DNA of 64,000 bases from NCBI GenBank assembly GCA_009760855.2, contig WPIO01000019.1, positions 2,165,001-2,229,000 of the forward strand, given 5' to 3'. The notes under the pieces were generated by a model. It did no database searches, was not told the origin of the DNA, and worked only from the letters and a program-made list of their open reading frames with translations. Position numbers and translations under genes: made by a program. The stretch comes from Cristatella mucedo. Taxonomy: Eukaryota > Bryozoa > Phylactolaemata > Cristatellidae. Shown one piece after another: positions 21,901 to 32,449 of this stretch (its first letter is position 1; every line of letters starts with the position of its first letter).

Positions 21901-24900
21901 CTTAAGTTTGCCAGCAGCTTGAACGAGATCAGCAGGCTGCTATGTGTGGACAAGCACCCAGACCTCTAGCCCTTACAGCACTATAACACAGCACCAGCCC
22001 CTCAACTAACACTTGAAAAGTTATGCCAAACCAGCAGATAGCAGAACACCGGCTGCCACTAACACTAATGCGAATGTAAGCAGCTCACGATTCGTGGTTG
22101 TGACTGGAGGCCATGTCGGAAGGGATTAAGTACAGTATTTACAAGCATCACGACCTTAATTCCACATTACCAGTTCGCCTGTCTGTTGGATTGCAGCAGT
22201 GGTGAAGGAACTTGCCATCTCTGTCAGAGCCAACTACCCGAGTTCAACTACCAAGTGCACCGAGACTCCATCCTTTCTCGAAATAAGCTAAGCATAACCA
22301 GTGAGGGATTTCTTTGCACAATACAAACCAGGTTATTGAGTCACTATTATCGGCCCGTTTAAACCACTATCAACACGATCCTCAGATGATAATTCTTGCT
22401 TCAGCTGTATTTGCTCGCCATAGGGATACACATTCCACCTCTCACGGCATCACCTACGAGTGGCAGACGGTTCATTGCAAAACTCCACTCCTCTCTCCAG
22501 ATGGCACATACGTGAAAGCTTCTTGTGCTAGAAAGAATTCAGCATGAAACTATCAAAAATGCCATAAAAAATAATAATACTACATTTAACAAAGCGCCCT
22601 CAGAGAACGCAATCTCTTTCTAGGTGCTTTACATTTGCTGCAAAAGAAGCACGATCGAATGGTTAGTGGTAGCATGCTCAATAAACAACAAAAATAACAT
22701 GGTTAGGGGTGACATGCATAGGGGTCAGCATGCAAGTATGGATAGTGGCAGCATGCACAGTGTCAGCACACATAAGCACACAAAGAACGAATTACAGGGA
22801 GCCACAAATGCTGTTATAAACAGGTGCGTTTCAACTGCTTCTTTTTAAATGTCATCAAGTCAGGGGTATAGAAACGAATCTCAACTGGACAAGACGTTAG
22901 CTGGCCATCACACTCAATTGAGAGCGGGCCCAGTAACATCTACATCTGAATGATCTTGCATGACCGTGGCGACTCTGACCAGAAAACTACAGCTACGAGA
23001 GTCGTGTGGGATGGTGGTCAAACAACTTAGGTCTGCTCTCAAGAAGACCTCTTCCTAAGTCATTAATACGGAATGAGGAGGAATCAATGATACAAAAAAA
23101 TGAAGACCAAATCTGCTGCAGGCTAGTGCTGCCGGTGCTACACATGTGGAGTAGGAGATGCAAAGAAAGGAAACCTGGCAGCCCCTTACGACACTTTCAT
23201 CTCGGCTACCGACGTGTGATCAGCTCTGCCAACTCAGTCTATCCTGAGCTACTGCTGCTGCTGCTGCTACTACTCTATCCTACGACGACCTGCAAAACGT
23301 CAAGAACTTAACCGTGGTACTTGGAGGATGAAGCGTCACAGGCGGGCATTGTAACCATAATGAATGCAAACAATTACTAGTGCTAAAACAAGGGTCGGCT
23401 CACATTGCCAGCTCCAAAATATGCCCTGGTCGGGCTGCAGCAGCTTCTCTTGCAATCGCAGTGAACACAAGGAACCGCAGCTATATGTACTTTTAAGACC
23501 TCGTTTAGGAGGTCTTAAAGTACATGTAGCTGCTGTTCCTTGTGTTCCGTGTTACTTTAGGACCTAAAGTGACAGCATCAATGACGGGTACGTGTCGGAC
23601 TTACCGGTTGCATTGGGCTTGCGGTAGCACACGCGAATCGGTAGCACATGCAAATCGCATGGAGCACAGCTGCTCGACTTCAGATCTACCAGCTGCCATA
23701 CTGCTGCGGTGGAATCACCCCCTGGGCACACAAAAAATTCACCCAGCTCTCAAGCCGCATAGGTTAGCTCTCCAACTGCTAGCTGAACTGCTGCATCAGT
23801 TTCAGCCTGTTCGCACCCTCAGGTCCTGTGTGGACAATAAATTAGCTGTCCCATTCCTCCGCTTAAAGACAGTTGGCGACAGAAGCTTTAGCTCTGCAGG
23901 TCCTAGACTGTGGAACTCGCTTCCACAATTCTTACGCAACGACATCTACTCTCCAACTGCCGACTATGGCACATCTTTTTCAGCGGTCCTGAACTGCTAC
24001 TTCTATGCTACTCACTACCTCAACTGCTATCCTAACTCTGCTATGCTTCCCACTTTCTCTTTGTTGCGTGAGACGAAGTCTGTTGGCTACCGAATGCGTA
24101 CCGAAAGCGGCTTAGGCTGTGAGTGCGCTATACAAAACTCTCCTGCGTAACACCCACATGGTCTTTATGACTTTGTGGAGTTACTGACGGAGATACATTA
24201 CATTACATTACATAAGTGCAGAGCTCATCACTTCGCTCTATACGAGTCGGCTTGGTCTTGAGTATGCGACATTATAAAAATCAGTTGCATAACGCCCTAA
24301 GAGAACTTAATCTCTACTTGGGCGTTTCACATATACCACGGGGCTCGAGCCCACGACCTCGGCCAGACCTCCGGTCGGGGCGAGCACCTTGACCGCTGGG
24401 CCACACCAGAGCGGCATGCGGACATTGCCCTTAGTTAGCCGCGCCGGCCGGGAGCGACGGGAGCTGCCCTAAGCGCTGCCGCCGCAGTGCTGCTGCCGCT
24501 CACGGTTCCGATGGTCACTTGCCTACGGTCAGTATACTCCGGCCCCACCTAGCTGACCACCCCGCCAAGGCGGGGCAGTGGACTCAGAGCACGGCCGCCA
24601 ACGCCGCCGCTACGGAACGCCCCAGACGCCCGTCAGCGTAAGCCAGCAGGAAATGTCACGCGGAAGACGCCTCCGACGATGCGAATAAGCTCATTTCGCA
24701 TTGGAACGAAGCCGAGCGGTCGCGAAATGGCGAGCGCCTCCAAGGCGATGCAGCCGGCTCGCAGCAGCGCTGCTGCGAGCCGGCTGCCTCGGAGCTTACC
24801 CTGAAGCTGCTGCTGGACGTCTTCCCTAGCGGTCATGCACGCGAGCGCGAAATGGACGCCGTCGAAAAATGGGTACATCTTGAGTTGTGTCAGTCCATCA

Positions 24901-24929
24901 GCAAGTGCGTAGAAGTAAGCGGCGGCCAT
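18634..24929 (-). CDS. TMEM38: TRIC intracellular cation channel (TMEM38), complete, 5 exons
   Basis: Trimeric intracellular cation channel of the ER/SR membrane, which passes K+ as counter-ion during Ca2+ release. Exons on the minus strand are 24929-24800, 21084-20928, 20831-20647, 20380-20293 and 18913-18634. Total 840 nt = 279 residues plus stop, close to the usual 280-300. The start ATG lies in ACCATGG, a perfect context. Domains: QLKMYPFFDGVHFALACM (residues 15-32), ARKHPLSSWVSSMLLCFAGG (49-68), WYLINYCPGDLVY (96-108), the family KEVxR motif AIKEVHRVY (Lys124, Arg128; lipid/pore region), SNFSQLLRGFW (about 163-173), TKASLAASILFILEDTR (189-205) and DPFVPFENLLSAVLFGG. The tail ends KKNS, a canonical KKXX ER-retrieval signal. 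All junctions are GT-AG with matching phases, so the model is strong. Confidence 0.97.
19428..19739. repeat. 156-bp perfect tandem duplication
   Basis: Units 19428-19583 and 19584-19739 look identical base for base, each from GGCACTCACCATAGATAGG to CTGCCTTAAGTGGC. It lies in the last TRIC intron and resembles no transposon seen elsewhere here. Confidence 0.93.
20293..20380 (-). CDS. TMEM38: TRIC exon 4 (short)
   Basis: An 88-nt exon between GATTTTTTAG and GTAAGTG. It encodes CGALFLSNFSQLLRGFW and VPSKNELLAPS, matching the family's SNFEQLLRG-type block. Phases agree with both neighbours. Confidence 0.95.
20463..20605 (-). mobile_element. tRNA-derived SINE, family 2
   Basis: Inverted: TTTGTATAGCGCCCTAAGAA, CAGGCACTTGACATATGCC, CTCGAGACCACGACCTCGG, GAGCACCTTAACCCGCTAGG, CCAAACCAGCG. 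It is inside the TRIC intron 40 bases from exon 3. Confidence 0.85.
20647..20831 (-). CDS. TMEM38: TRIC exon 3 (KEV motif)
   Basis: Acceptor CAACACAG; donor GTATGC. Encodes YLINYCPGDLVY, the KLVLVAIKEVHRVYGV motif and YPGSYVIQVVAGLAK. The split Gly at the end reads into the next exon. Confidence 0.97.
20928..21084 (-). CDS. TMEM38: TRIC exon 2
   Basis: Acceptor TGTTCACAG; donor GTAGTT. Encodes SNTFARKHPLSSWVSSMLLC, FAGGIIFNLLFGKP and LLIATGI, with split codons for Gly44 and Trp96. Confidence 0.96.
21655..21830 (+). mobile_element. L2-like LINE 3' end
   Basis: CATGATACTTAATTGC, TTGCAGTAGTGAGGTGTTT, GATAGAGATCAAGTTCTGTT, AGGGTGCTATACAAACG and (AAT)n. Within TRIC intron 1. Confidence 0.65.
22571..22880 (-). 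mobile_element. L2-like LINE 3' end
   Basis: Inverted tail AATAATAATACTACATTT, AAAGCGCCCTCAGAGAACGC, AATCTCTTTCTAGGTGCTTT, then the long 3' UTR with alternating GGGGTGACATGCA / GTGGCAGCATGCAC blocks, reaching the ORF2 end near 22850. Confidence 0.88.
23463..23548. repeat. 86-nt hairpin, arms about 40 nt, about 5-nt loop
   Basis: Left arm 23463-23502 (starting GAACACAAGGAACCGCAGC) is the reverse complement of the right arm 23508-23548 except for two mismatches and a one-base bulge. A second small palindrome (ACTTTAGGACCTAAAGT) follows at 23553-23569. Located in TRIC intron 1. Size and shape resemble a pre-miRNA or a very short foldback element. No further evidence of either. Confidence 0.85.
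23570..24205 (+). mobile_element. Second LINE lineage (CR1/L2 superfamily), ORF C-terminus and TTACA tail
   Basis: Plus frame carries LRSCVDNKLAVPFLRLKTVG, DRSFSSAGPRLWNSLPQFLR, the typical C-terminal block of CR1/L2 reverse-transcriptase proteins but clearly different from the main family here. It ends in a (ATTAC)n repeat (24184-24203) rather than (ATT)n. Confidence 0.8.
24277..24413 (-). mobile_element. tRNA-derived SINE, family 2
   Basis: Inverted: AGTTGCATAACGCCCTAAGA, GGGCTCGAGCCCACGACC, GGTCGGGGCGAGCACCTTG, CTGGGCCACACCAG. Inside TRIC intron 1. Confidence 0.88.
24750..24787. repeat. 38-bp perfect palindrome next to the TRIC intron 1 donor
   Basis: Arms 24750-24768 (GCAGCCGGCTCGCAGCAGC) and 24769-24787 are exact reverse complements with no spacer. 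The transcript would form a GC-rich hairpin 12 nt downstream of the exon 1 splice donor. Confidence 0.95.
24800..24929 (-). CDS. TMEM38: TRIC exon 1
   Basis: Start codon in ACCATGG; encodes MAAAYFYALADGLTQLKMYP, FFDGVHFALACM and REDVQQQLQ. The donor is GTAAGC at 24799. An open frame continues both upstream and into the intron but does not fit the family. A perfect 38-bp palindrome starts 12 bases inside the intron. Confidence 0.95.
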
Positions 24930-25263
24930 GGTCGCAACTTCCGAGTTCACCCAGCACCTCAGCGCCGACCGAAGGAGAAAGCGGCGACACGTCCGAGAGC
25001 GCTTCACCGGAAGCACATCGCGCAGGTGCGAGTACCTGACGTCAGGCTGCAGCCTCCGGTATTCCGCTGGCCCTCTATATTTTAAGGAGTGGCTGATCCT
25101 ACGCCGTGTGACTATCACGAGCGGAGAAATTATGCTTTAATTAAATTTAATGAGCACCCGCCGAGTTCATGTCGAATAAACAGTAAGGTTTTACGGTCTG
25201 ACCCCGCCTACTAGATAACATTGCGGGTCTTGCCCGCCCGTAAATAGAAAGTTTGCCGTTTTA

Positions 25264-25432
25264 AAAAAAGCTGATTTGACAGCTTTTTTATAGCGACAGA
25301 AGAGCCTTTACGGCTATCGCCACCGCTTGCAGTAACAACAAAGGATTGCCCACCGCAGGATTCGAACCCACGACCTCGGAACCAAGGTGGTCAAAGCTAC
25401 CGCCTTACCTAGCTAGCGTGCCATCGCGGCTC
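25264..25432 (-). mobile_element. tRNA-derived SINE, family 1
   Basis: Inverted: AGCTGATTTGACAGCTTTTT, AGAGCCTTTACGGCTATCGC, GCAGGATTCGAACCCACGAC (box B), CCGCCTTACCTAGCTAGCG and GCCATCGCGGCTC head. One of the best-preserved copies. Confidence 0.9.
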
Positions 25433-25539
25433 TTGCCCCTTGCACAGAATTCCCGGCTCCGCCACTGTACCGAAGCGCGGCCCTCATCCCAATGGGTCGG
25501 CGCTTCCACTGGGCGAGCTAGATAATCGCCTAGAGCGCT

Positions 25540-25603
25540 GGGCTAAGGGGGCGGGCTAAGGGGCGGGGCTATAGGGCGGGGTTAAGGGGCGGGGTGGGGC
25601 GGC
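25540..25603. repeat. G-rich imperfect tandem repeat with GC boxes
   Basis: About five units of GGGGCGGG(G)CTA(A/T)AG type. It contains Sp1-like GGGGCGGGG cores. It lies about 620 bp upstream of the TRIC start codon, so it may be part of that promoter or a CpG-rich repeat. Confidence 0.6.
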
Positions 25604-25972
25604 GCCAGAAAAAACCTAAAAGATAGCTACCTTTTGGTAGGGTGCCAATAACTAACACCAAACCATTTTCCATATCAGAATTTATTGAATGAATATCGTA
25701 GGAAGCCGCTCTGAAGAGTAGTTCCGAACACCGTAGGGCCAAGGGGTAGCCGTGCGAACTGTTTGCGGTGGATGTGGTAGCTAGGGGTTTTGGGGGCAGG
25801 CCGACCACCTCGTTCTTTTGGCGCATTGGTCTTCGGGAAAAAACGGCTGCAACAGGCAGTGAAAGAACTGGACAGTGCAGCTGAAGCCGGCAGTGCCTGG
25901 ATTTGGTCACAGAACTCGAACCGCTCGTACCGGATACCTAGCAAACTAACACTTTTTTCTAGGGCGCTCAAT

Positions 25973-26020
25973 CAGAGGCGTAGCGAGACATTTCGGCTCG
26001 CGGGGGGGGGGGGACAAGCT
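25973..26020. repeat. Possible hAT-type terminal repeat with poly-G
   Basis: CAGAGGCGTAGCGAGACA resembles the CAG(A/G)GGCG ends common in hAT elements, and is followed by a run of about 14 G. The matching other end was not found. Confidence 0.35.
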
Positions 26021-26319
26021 ACAAATGGCTCCCTTGTCAAAATTGCTGCAAAATAGCTCCACTGCAGAATAAATGCAAAAGACACACGCTAGCAGGTATA
26101 TCGAGTCGAGTAAGTTTTATCAACTGCATTATGGGTACAAGGTAGCCATCGAAGGTTTAAATGAGGTGAATTGCTTGGCCTTGAACGTGGCAAACTGGTC
26201 TGTTACGGTTTGAAAATAATTATTTTCCAGTGTTTCTGTCTCTACGCTTAACAAGGCCTAATCAGAGAGTCAATTGTGCCTCGTTGATGTTCGCAGATAA
26301 GACAGTATTATCTGCAGCA

Positions 26320-26505
26320 TTTGGTGGGTCTTTGTAATTCGTTCTTCGTGTGCATGTACCTGCTTACACTATGCCTGCTGTTTTCGGATATTACCACCAA
26401 TCATTTGGTAATGCTTTCTATACAGCATCTGTGAAGTGCCTAGAAAGAGATTCAGTTCTCTAATGGCGCTATACCAATTTTTTTATTATTATTACTATTT
26501 AGCTT
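26320..26505 (+). mobile_element. L2-like LINE 3' end
   Basis: GGTCTTTGTAATTCGTTCTT, ACTATGCCTGCTG, AAGTGCCTAGAAAGAGATTC, AGTTCTCTAATGGCGCTATA and a TTATTATTATTACTATT tail. Confidence 0.8.
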
Positions 26506-26699
26506 GCTAAAGGAACTCACAATTGGCAACTGACACAGCTATGATGAGAAAAACTTGCTAGGCAACTCTCAAATTAGGAAACACATCTTCTCTACAACTC
26601 GCAATGAAAGATATTGAGTTCCATCAGTGTCTTTAGTGCCAAGTTGTGATGTGTGGCAAGAGGCATTTTGCAGTCACATATTTCGTTGTACAGCTCTAT

Positions 26700-27770
26700 T
26701 CCATCAACGTCTCAAAAAGTAAAATCCTCCAAGATCTAGACATTGCTGGCGAAGTTTGATCTGGTCAAGTGTCTTCAAAAGCTTCTCAACTTCTAACAAG
26801 AAACTAAATTTGGCATTAAGATCTGTAAGACGGGAAAACTTAGTTGTAATTTCTTGCAGGAGCTAATCTATGCTGTCCTTCATGATTCTTGGAATATCCT
26901 TATATGCCGTGAGACCAACACATTGAGAGAGTTCTCCCGGCATCTGTAGAGTCTTTCGGTGGATTCTGCGTTCAACTGCAACTCTCCACAATTCACATCT
27001 CCTTTTGGCATCTAGTAGTGATTCTGAGCACAGGCTTTCTTGATGTCGTGACAACTCAATATCAAGAGAGTGGATGTGTCAAGAGGCAGCTTTAAAGTTC
27101 ATCTTTGGATCATGCAGTCATTTCTGAACGCGGTCAATCTTCCCTGCCGACCTGGTTTGGTCCAGCAGTTAAGGTGCTCACCCCGACCTAGGTCTGGTTG
27201 AGATCGTGGGTCCGAGCGCCGAGGCACACGTGAAGCGCCTGAATAGAGATCAAGTTCTCTTGGGGTGCTATACAAATGAATCTTCTTTCTTTTTTAAGAT
27301 GTACGAAGATGGCAGCTGAGCCAAAAAGTAAAAGTTCATGATATAATATAGGAGACTTCAAGCTTCACTTCTTTTTCAAATGTTCCATTTGCGTCCTCAG
27401 AGGTTGCTCGTAAAGACCTACAGTGCTGTTCAGTCCATCATTGATAGCTTTCACAGCCTCCACTCTTGCACTCCACCTTGTTGCAGAGTCACGTTTGACA
27501 GTGATGACTAAGGCTTTCTTCAGCTCTTCCCACCTTAGACTTGATCTTGAAAAGAATAAGTAGGTGATCTATATTCTTTCAAAAATGTAGTGACAACGGA
27601 ATCTTGACTGGCAGCATGAACTCCTATCAGGTTCAAGCTGTGGTTATCGCAGTTTACACAAATTGCCTTCTCATTTCTGGAAGTATTCTCCATTGAACAA
27701 CTACAAAGTGGCCAGACATGACGGCTGCGTTGTCGCAGCACAGCCAGCTAATTAAATCTAGCTTGTACGG
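26700..27770 (-). mobile_element. hAT-like transposase relic with a nested SINE
   Basis: Minus-strand frames read NCDNHSLNLIGVHAASQDSV (about 27595-27660), RWEELKKALVITVKRDSATR with WSARVEAVKAINDGL (27425-27540), then MPGELSQCVGLTAYKDIPRI and LQEITTKFSRLTDLNAKFSF (26780-26950). This order matches hAT transposases of the zinc-finger MYM/TTF-related type. Stops and frame breaks show it is dead. Confidence 0.65.
27142..27278 (+). mobile_element. tRNA-derived SINE, family 2, with target-site duplication
   Basis: Head CCTGCCGACCTGGTTTGG, TCAGCAGTTAAGG-like region, box B GTGGGTCCGAGCG, then GTGAAGCGCCTGAATAGAGA and GGGGTGCTATACAAATG. It is flanked by AATCTTC on both sides (27135-27141, 27279-27285) and interrupts the hAT relic. 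Confidence 0.88.
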
Positions 27771-27789
27771 TCTAATAGTGTGTCGATGC

Positions 27790-30700
27790 TCAGCCGCAGC
27801 ACGCTGGCTCGCCCTTGACTCGGCGCAACAGTGTAGGACATATGTTCCGCCTCGCCCACCCTTTGCTATGCATCGGCGCTCAATCCAACGGTAGAATCCT
27901 CTGTAGGCTTTCTATCCCACAGAGCTGCTAGAGAATCAGTCCATTCTGGTGCTAAAGAGTCCACTACTAGCTTCAAAGGCCTCTAACATCGAAGGGGTTT
28001 AGGTGTTGTAGTCCTCAGAGGTGAAAGGGAAACCTAGAGTCAAAGGTTTCAAGTTGCCGTAGTCCTTAAAGGCGTGATCTTTAGTGGGACCTATCAGGCT
28101 CAAGTCAGGCTAACTTCAAAGGTGGCTTGAGAGTCCCAGGCCTTTGGTTGAAGAGCATGTAACTCAGGCCCGTATAAACGAGCCCGCTAATGGTCCATCT
28201 TAGTCCACGGGTCCTGAGGTGGTGCACGAGTCACGTGAGTCGCTGCCGCTGGCTTTTGCATTGACTGCTGCTCGCTCTCCATCTGCTTCTGCACAGTCTA
28301 ATTACATGAGCAACAGACAGACTGCGGTCGTCCAGGGTAGCCGGTTCGATTAGGCTGCTGAGGCGGCCGAGGTGAAGTGTACTGTTGTTAATCGGGCCGA
28401 AACTCTGTTTGTAGTCTCGTTCTGCAGCCGATGCCTGGACAATCAGCAGCAGCCTCTCGCTTCTGACGGGAGGTGACTGTATGCCAATAATAGTAATTGC
28501 AGGTTGTCAGCAATTCTACACCAAGTGGTGCAGTCAAGGAGTATTATAGAAACTATAAATGTCGTAACTTTGTATATAGTTACCTAGGACAATAAGAAAC
28601 CTCCAGAGGCTTACAGCCGTAAGACCGTGATTTGAGGCGAAAAAGCCAAAGGGAAAAGAAAAGAAAAGGCTTTTTCCTAAAATCGCCTAACACTTTATTG
28701 TCTCTAAAGATGTGCCCAAAAAAAGACTGGTTGGCTTGGCGACAGTATCCATTGAATCAGAGTTCACATCATCTCTAGACATTACAAATATGGTATGCGA
28801 GTTTGCCAAGAAAAAATGAATGAAGGCCAAGTTTAGAACGTCGATGTTAACATTGTGTGAATTACTGCATGTACACATGTTATTCATGTATGTTTGTGAG
28901 TCTTTATGATAATAAGTTTTTTAAATATTGCAAAACGGATTTTGCTTCATGATGGAAGGGTGTGAGAGAGGGTCAAGTAGGAAGCGGACGGGCATCGGGC
29001 CCCGAAATGCCTGGGCGCCGGCAATTCTTCTTCATTCATCCTTCACCTTCTTCGCAGTGCTGCGCCTTCTTCACGTGTCGTTTACTTTTACACAGAGTCG
29101 TGCGAGGTAATTTTGACCCACCGGAGAATTGAGGTGAGGCATTCGGCTCGGTATTCAGTCGCTGCTTTCTCGAGCGAGCCCAAACTCTCGGACCTCTCGC
29201 GTCGATCCTGTAAACTTGACCAGTGCTTTGCAGGAGCACACGACGACTGCAATCCTCTTCTGAAAAGTTTGAGGAAATCCAAACTTTTTAAATTCTTAAA
29301 AGTGGTAACTTCTGACCCATTTTCATGCGTACGGTGCATTGCACTAAAACTAGGTTAGGGTGCAACGTGAGCATTTCACTTTATGACTAGCGTAGAGAAA
29401 ATTATTACAGGTGAAAAGTAAAGCAAATTCAGCTAACTAGTAATGCTGATTGCACGCGTACGAATGAAAGGTTACACATTACAGTTATTGATTTTTACGT
29501 GAATCAGTCAATAAACGACGTTAAGCTAGGCCTTTTTACTCTAAAACGCGATGACCGAGCGTTAAACTTAGATTGCGCCGCAGCTCTGAAGCCGCCATTG
29601 CTTGTCAACTGTCGCTGCTCCCTTTTAGGTGGCTTTCTCTGACATGCTTTATAATTATGCTATAGCTAGGATGCACTTTTGGTCAAGCGTTGCAAAAGTG
29701 GTCTGTGCTATTTACTCACAAAACAGTAATCCTGATTGCCTTCGCCGGTTATTAACACATCAAGTACTTTTGTGAACGTATTCAGGACATCTGATTAACT
29801 CTGACTGATTTCTACATTAAACATCGTGAACAAAGCTGCAGATAGTTGGCTGGCGTTTTCCTCAATCACGTTTGACTTAACTAGCTTGCACCCGTAAAAT
29901 ATCGCACACAACTTAAACTTTGCTTCGGAAGGCATGCGTAGGTGTCGTCGTGTTCAGTGACTTGGCTTAGGTTAGGAGCCAGCCCCACTGACTGCCAAGT
30001 ATTAAAGCTCTTAGTTCATGAAGCAAAATCTGTGGATGAGAAAAAGTGGAAAACTATTTAAAAATAATACTTAATAATTTCCTTCTAAAGATGAACATAA
30101 GCCTGATTTAAGGAAATTCAATCGTCAGCGTCTGGTAGCGAATTAACATTGAGTAGCTTGTACGGAACGCACAGCTGTGTTGACCATCTTTATCTTTATG
30201 TTAACTATATAGTAACCACCTGGCAGAATCACGGGCAGATTCTATATGAGTAAGAGAGAAAAAGAGAGAAAGAGCGGCGAGCAGCTATAACCGCAGCCAC
30301 GGATCGGGGTCGCTGCTTCGTCAATTGAGCTCCTAAGGCGAGAAGGACTCACCGAGCGCCTCGATGCCGCCACAATGGCCGCTCATCTGAAGCGGCCGGC
30401 GCGCCGCACTAAGTCGATAAGGCATTGCATCGGAACTGCAATCTTCGTTTCATGTATAAGAGCCAAATATAATAATATAATATAATACAATAATATAATA
30501 TAAGAGCCTATTGTACAGAGAGCGGAGGTGAAGTAGAGACAGGGTTGGGGCTGCGAGACGGGCAGAGAAGAACTCATCTGGAAATTCTCCGCACGTCAAG
30601 GATGACTGGCGGAAGCTATTGTTCATTCTACAGAAAGGAGGCCGATGAAAGGTCGTTGCCTTATAAAGGCTTCGCCAGAGCTCTGCCAACATGCCGATTG

Positions 30701-32400
30701 GGAGACTGTTATTGGGCTCCATACAAAGATCGGAGCACTAGTCTGATCAAGTGAACTGCTCGCGTGGCGCTCTCATTAAGCTAGTCATACGTTGCCATTG
30801 TAAATGGCTCGCATGAGCTTGCCTTGCTTCCTTCCTTCGAAATGGTTGCTCATGTGTACGGCTTTAGCTTTTTTAGCACAGTCTTTCGCTGGCTCGCTGC
30901 AAGTGCTGGAGTTTCTTTGTGACGTGCATCTCTTATTAAAAAGACTATTATCAGGTAAATATTTCTGATAACTTTTGTCTCGGGTAAAAATTGCTTTTTT
31001 CTAATCTCTTATACCTAAAATAAAGTCAAAATAGCTTTTGTTCCACAAGAAACTTTACTTTCGTGGTCAGGATTATGATATTTTTTGAAGTTCTCCAGCT
31101 TTACTGTTTGATAATGTGTGGACGATTATTGGATTCGCAAATATAGCACGTGTCATGCCGCTACCAGAGTTAATCAAGGTTAGGTGGAAATATAACTATA
31201 GATTAGTATTCATAGAAGCATAACAGTACAGACGTCTTTGACGAGCATTCTACATGATGTTATGGCTGAGAAAGAGAATATAAAGTATCCATATTGGATT
31301 GGCGTGGCCTCTAGAGGCTGCTTGCACCCAGCAAATGCATTTTGCTACAGGGTAGACATTTTATGAAGACAAGAGCAATAACAATTTTCTTTTTAGTCCA
31401 TGAAAGCATCTGTTAATTTGCGAAAAGACATACACAGTATACTTTGGCGTGCCTTTCGGGGATCAAGACAAGCCCCCAACCCCCACCCCCACCCCCATCC
31501 CGGGGGGGGGGGGGGGAACTAATATCACAGGCGAGCAGCACTTCAAGAGAACTTTTGTAGGCAGGTGCGTTATTGCTCCTCACTTGATAGAATTTCCAGC
31601 CCAATATTATGTAACGTGTGAAATATTGTTTTTTTTAATTTATGTAATTCCGGTATGATTGCAGGCTGATACAGGGAAGAACAGAAAGCCGTAAAGTTTG
31701 CTATCCCAAGAATTTAATGGGAACCGACATACGACGCAAGCAACTGGCACTTCTGCATGCTGAAACCTTCCAGATGTCGAACTGGCGGGTGCATTGATTC
31801 AACCTTGACCTCTGTACTGCATGCACATCGTGCGCTGCCGCACTTCCCCGAGCTCCCCATCCCCACCCCCTTACAAAGGGGATCGGCCATTTCAAGAGAG
31901 AGAAGCAAAGCAGACGGCGAGACAGATATTGTAGTGCCAGATTACAATTTCACATACGAGGCTGAGGATCGAGAGGTCGAACTTATGAACTAGTATGGTG
32001 TTGCTAAAATAAAACTGGGAAACACATTAAAGATGCGTGCATATCACAGTGTCGACGAAACAATATCTACGGTTCCTTCGCTGGCGTTTTAACAAGAAAG
32101 CTTCTTTCAAAGTCGTGCGAAAGTTGACATATCTCACACAATCTTTAGAAATGTATGGATATAGCAGCCACATACGAAAATATATTACGGTTGCTATTTG
32201 ACGTGAGCTGAATTTCGTACTTTCCCGGCCATTTAGAGCCTGACAAATTTAACAGCTGTTAAGCTACCCGAGGCTGTCGATCGAAAAATGGATGCATATT
32301 TTTCAGTAAGCGCGCCTTCAGGGCGCCGCTGTATGCTTTCCTAGTAGATCGCGAACTTCAAATGCAAAGATCAAGTTAATTTCTAATGTCGAAGTCACGC
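27790..32400. other. No gene recognised; mostly unique-looking sequence
   Basis: No splice-bounded coding segments with family resemblance. Contains AT-rich simple repeats (30465-30505), the C/G-rich tract at 31469-31516 (about 31 C-rich bases then 15 G) and a small inverted repeat (GAAAAAGCC / GGCTTTTTC, 28636-28675). Confidence 0.5.
31469..31516. repeat. C-rich/G-rich tract, self-complementary
   Basis: CCCCCAACCCCCACCCCC-type run followed directly by 15 G. It could fold on itself or form a quadruplex. Confidence 0.75.
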
Positions 32401-32418
32401 CGTTGCTATCGCGCCTCC

Positions 32419-32441
32419 CCCCCCTCTCTCTCTCTCTCTCT
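32419..32441. repeat. (CT)n microsatellite
   Basis: About ten CT repeats after a poly-C run. Confidence 0.85.
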
Positions 32442-32449
32442 CACGGCAT

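Noticed and set aside
24930-25118. N-terminal extension of TRIC exon 1 in the same open frame
   Set aside because: No in-frame ATG in it precedes the ATG in ACCATGG, and the sequence is unlike any TRIC N-terminus.
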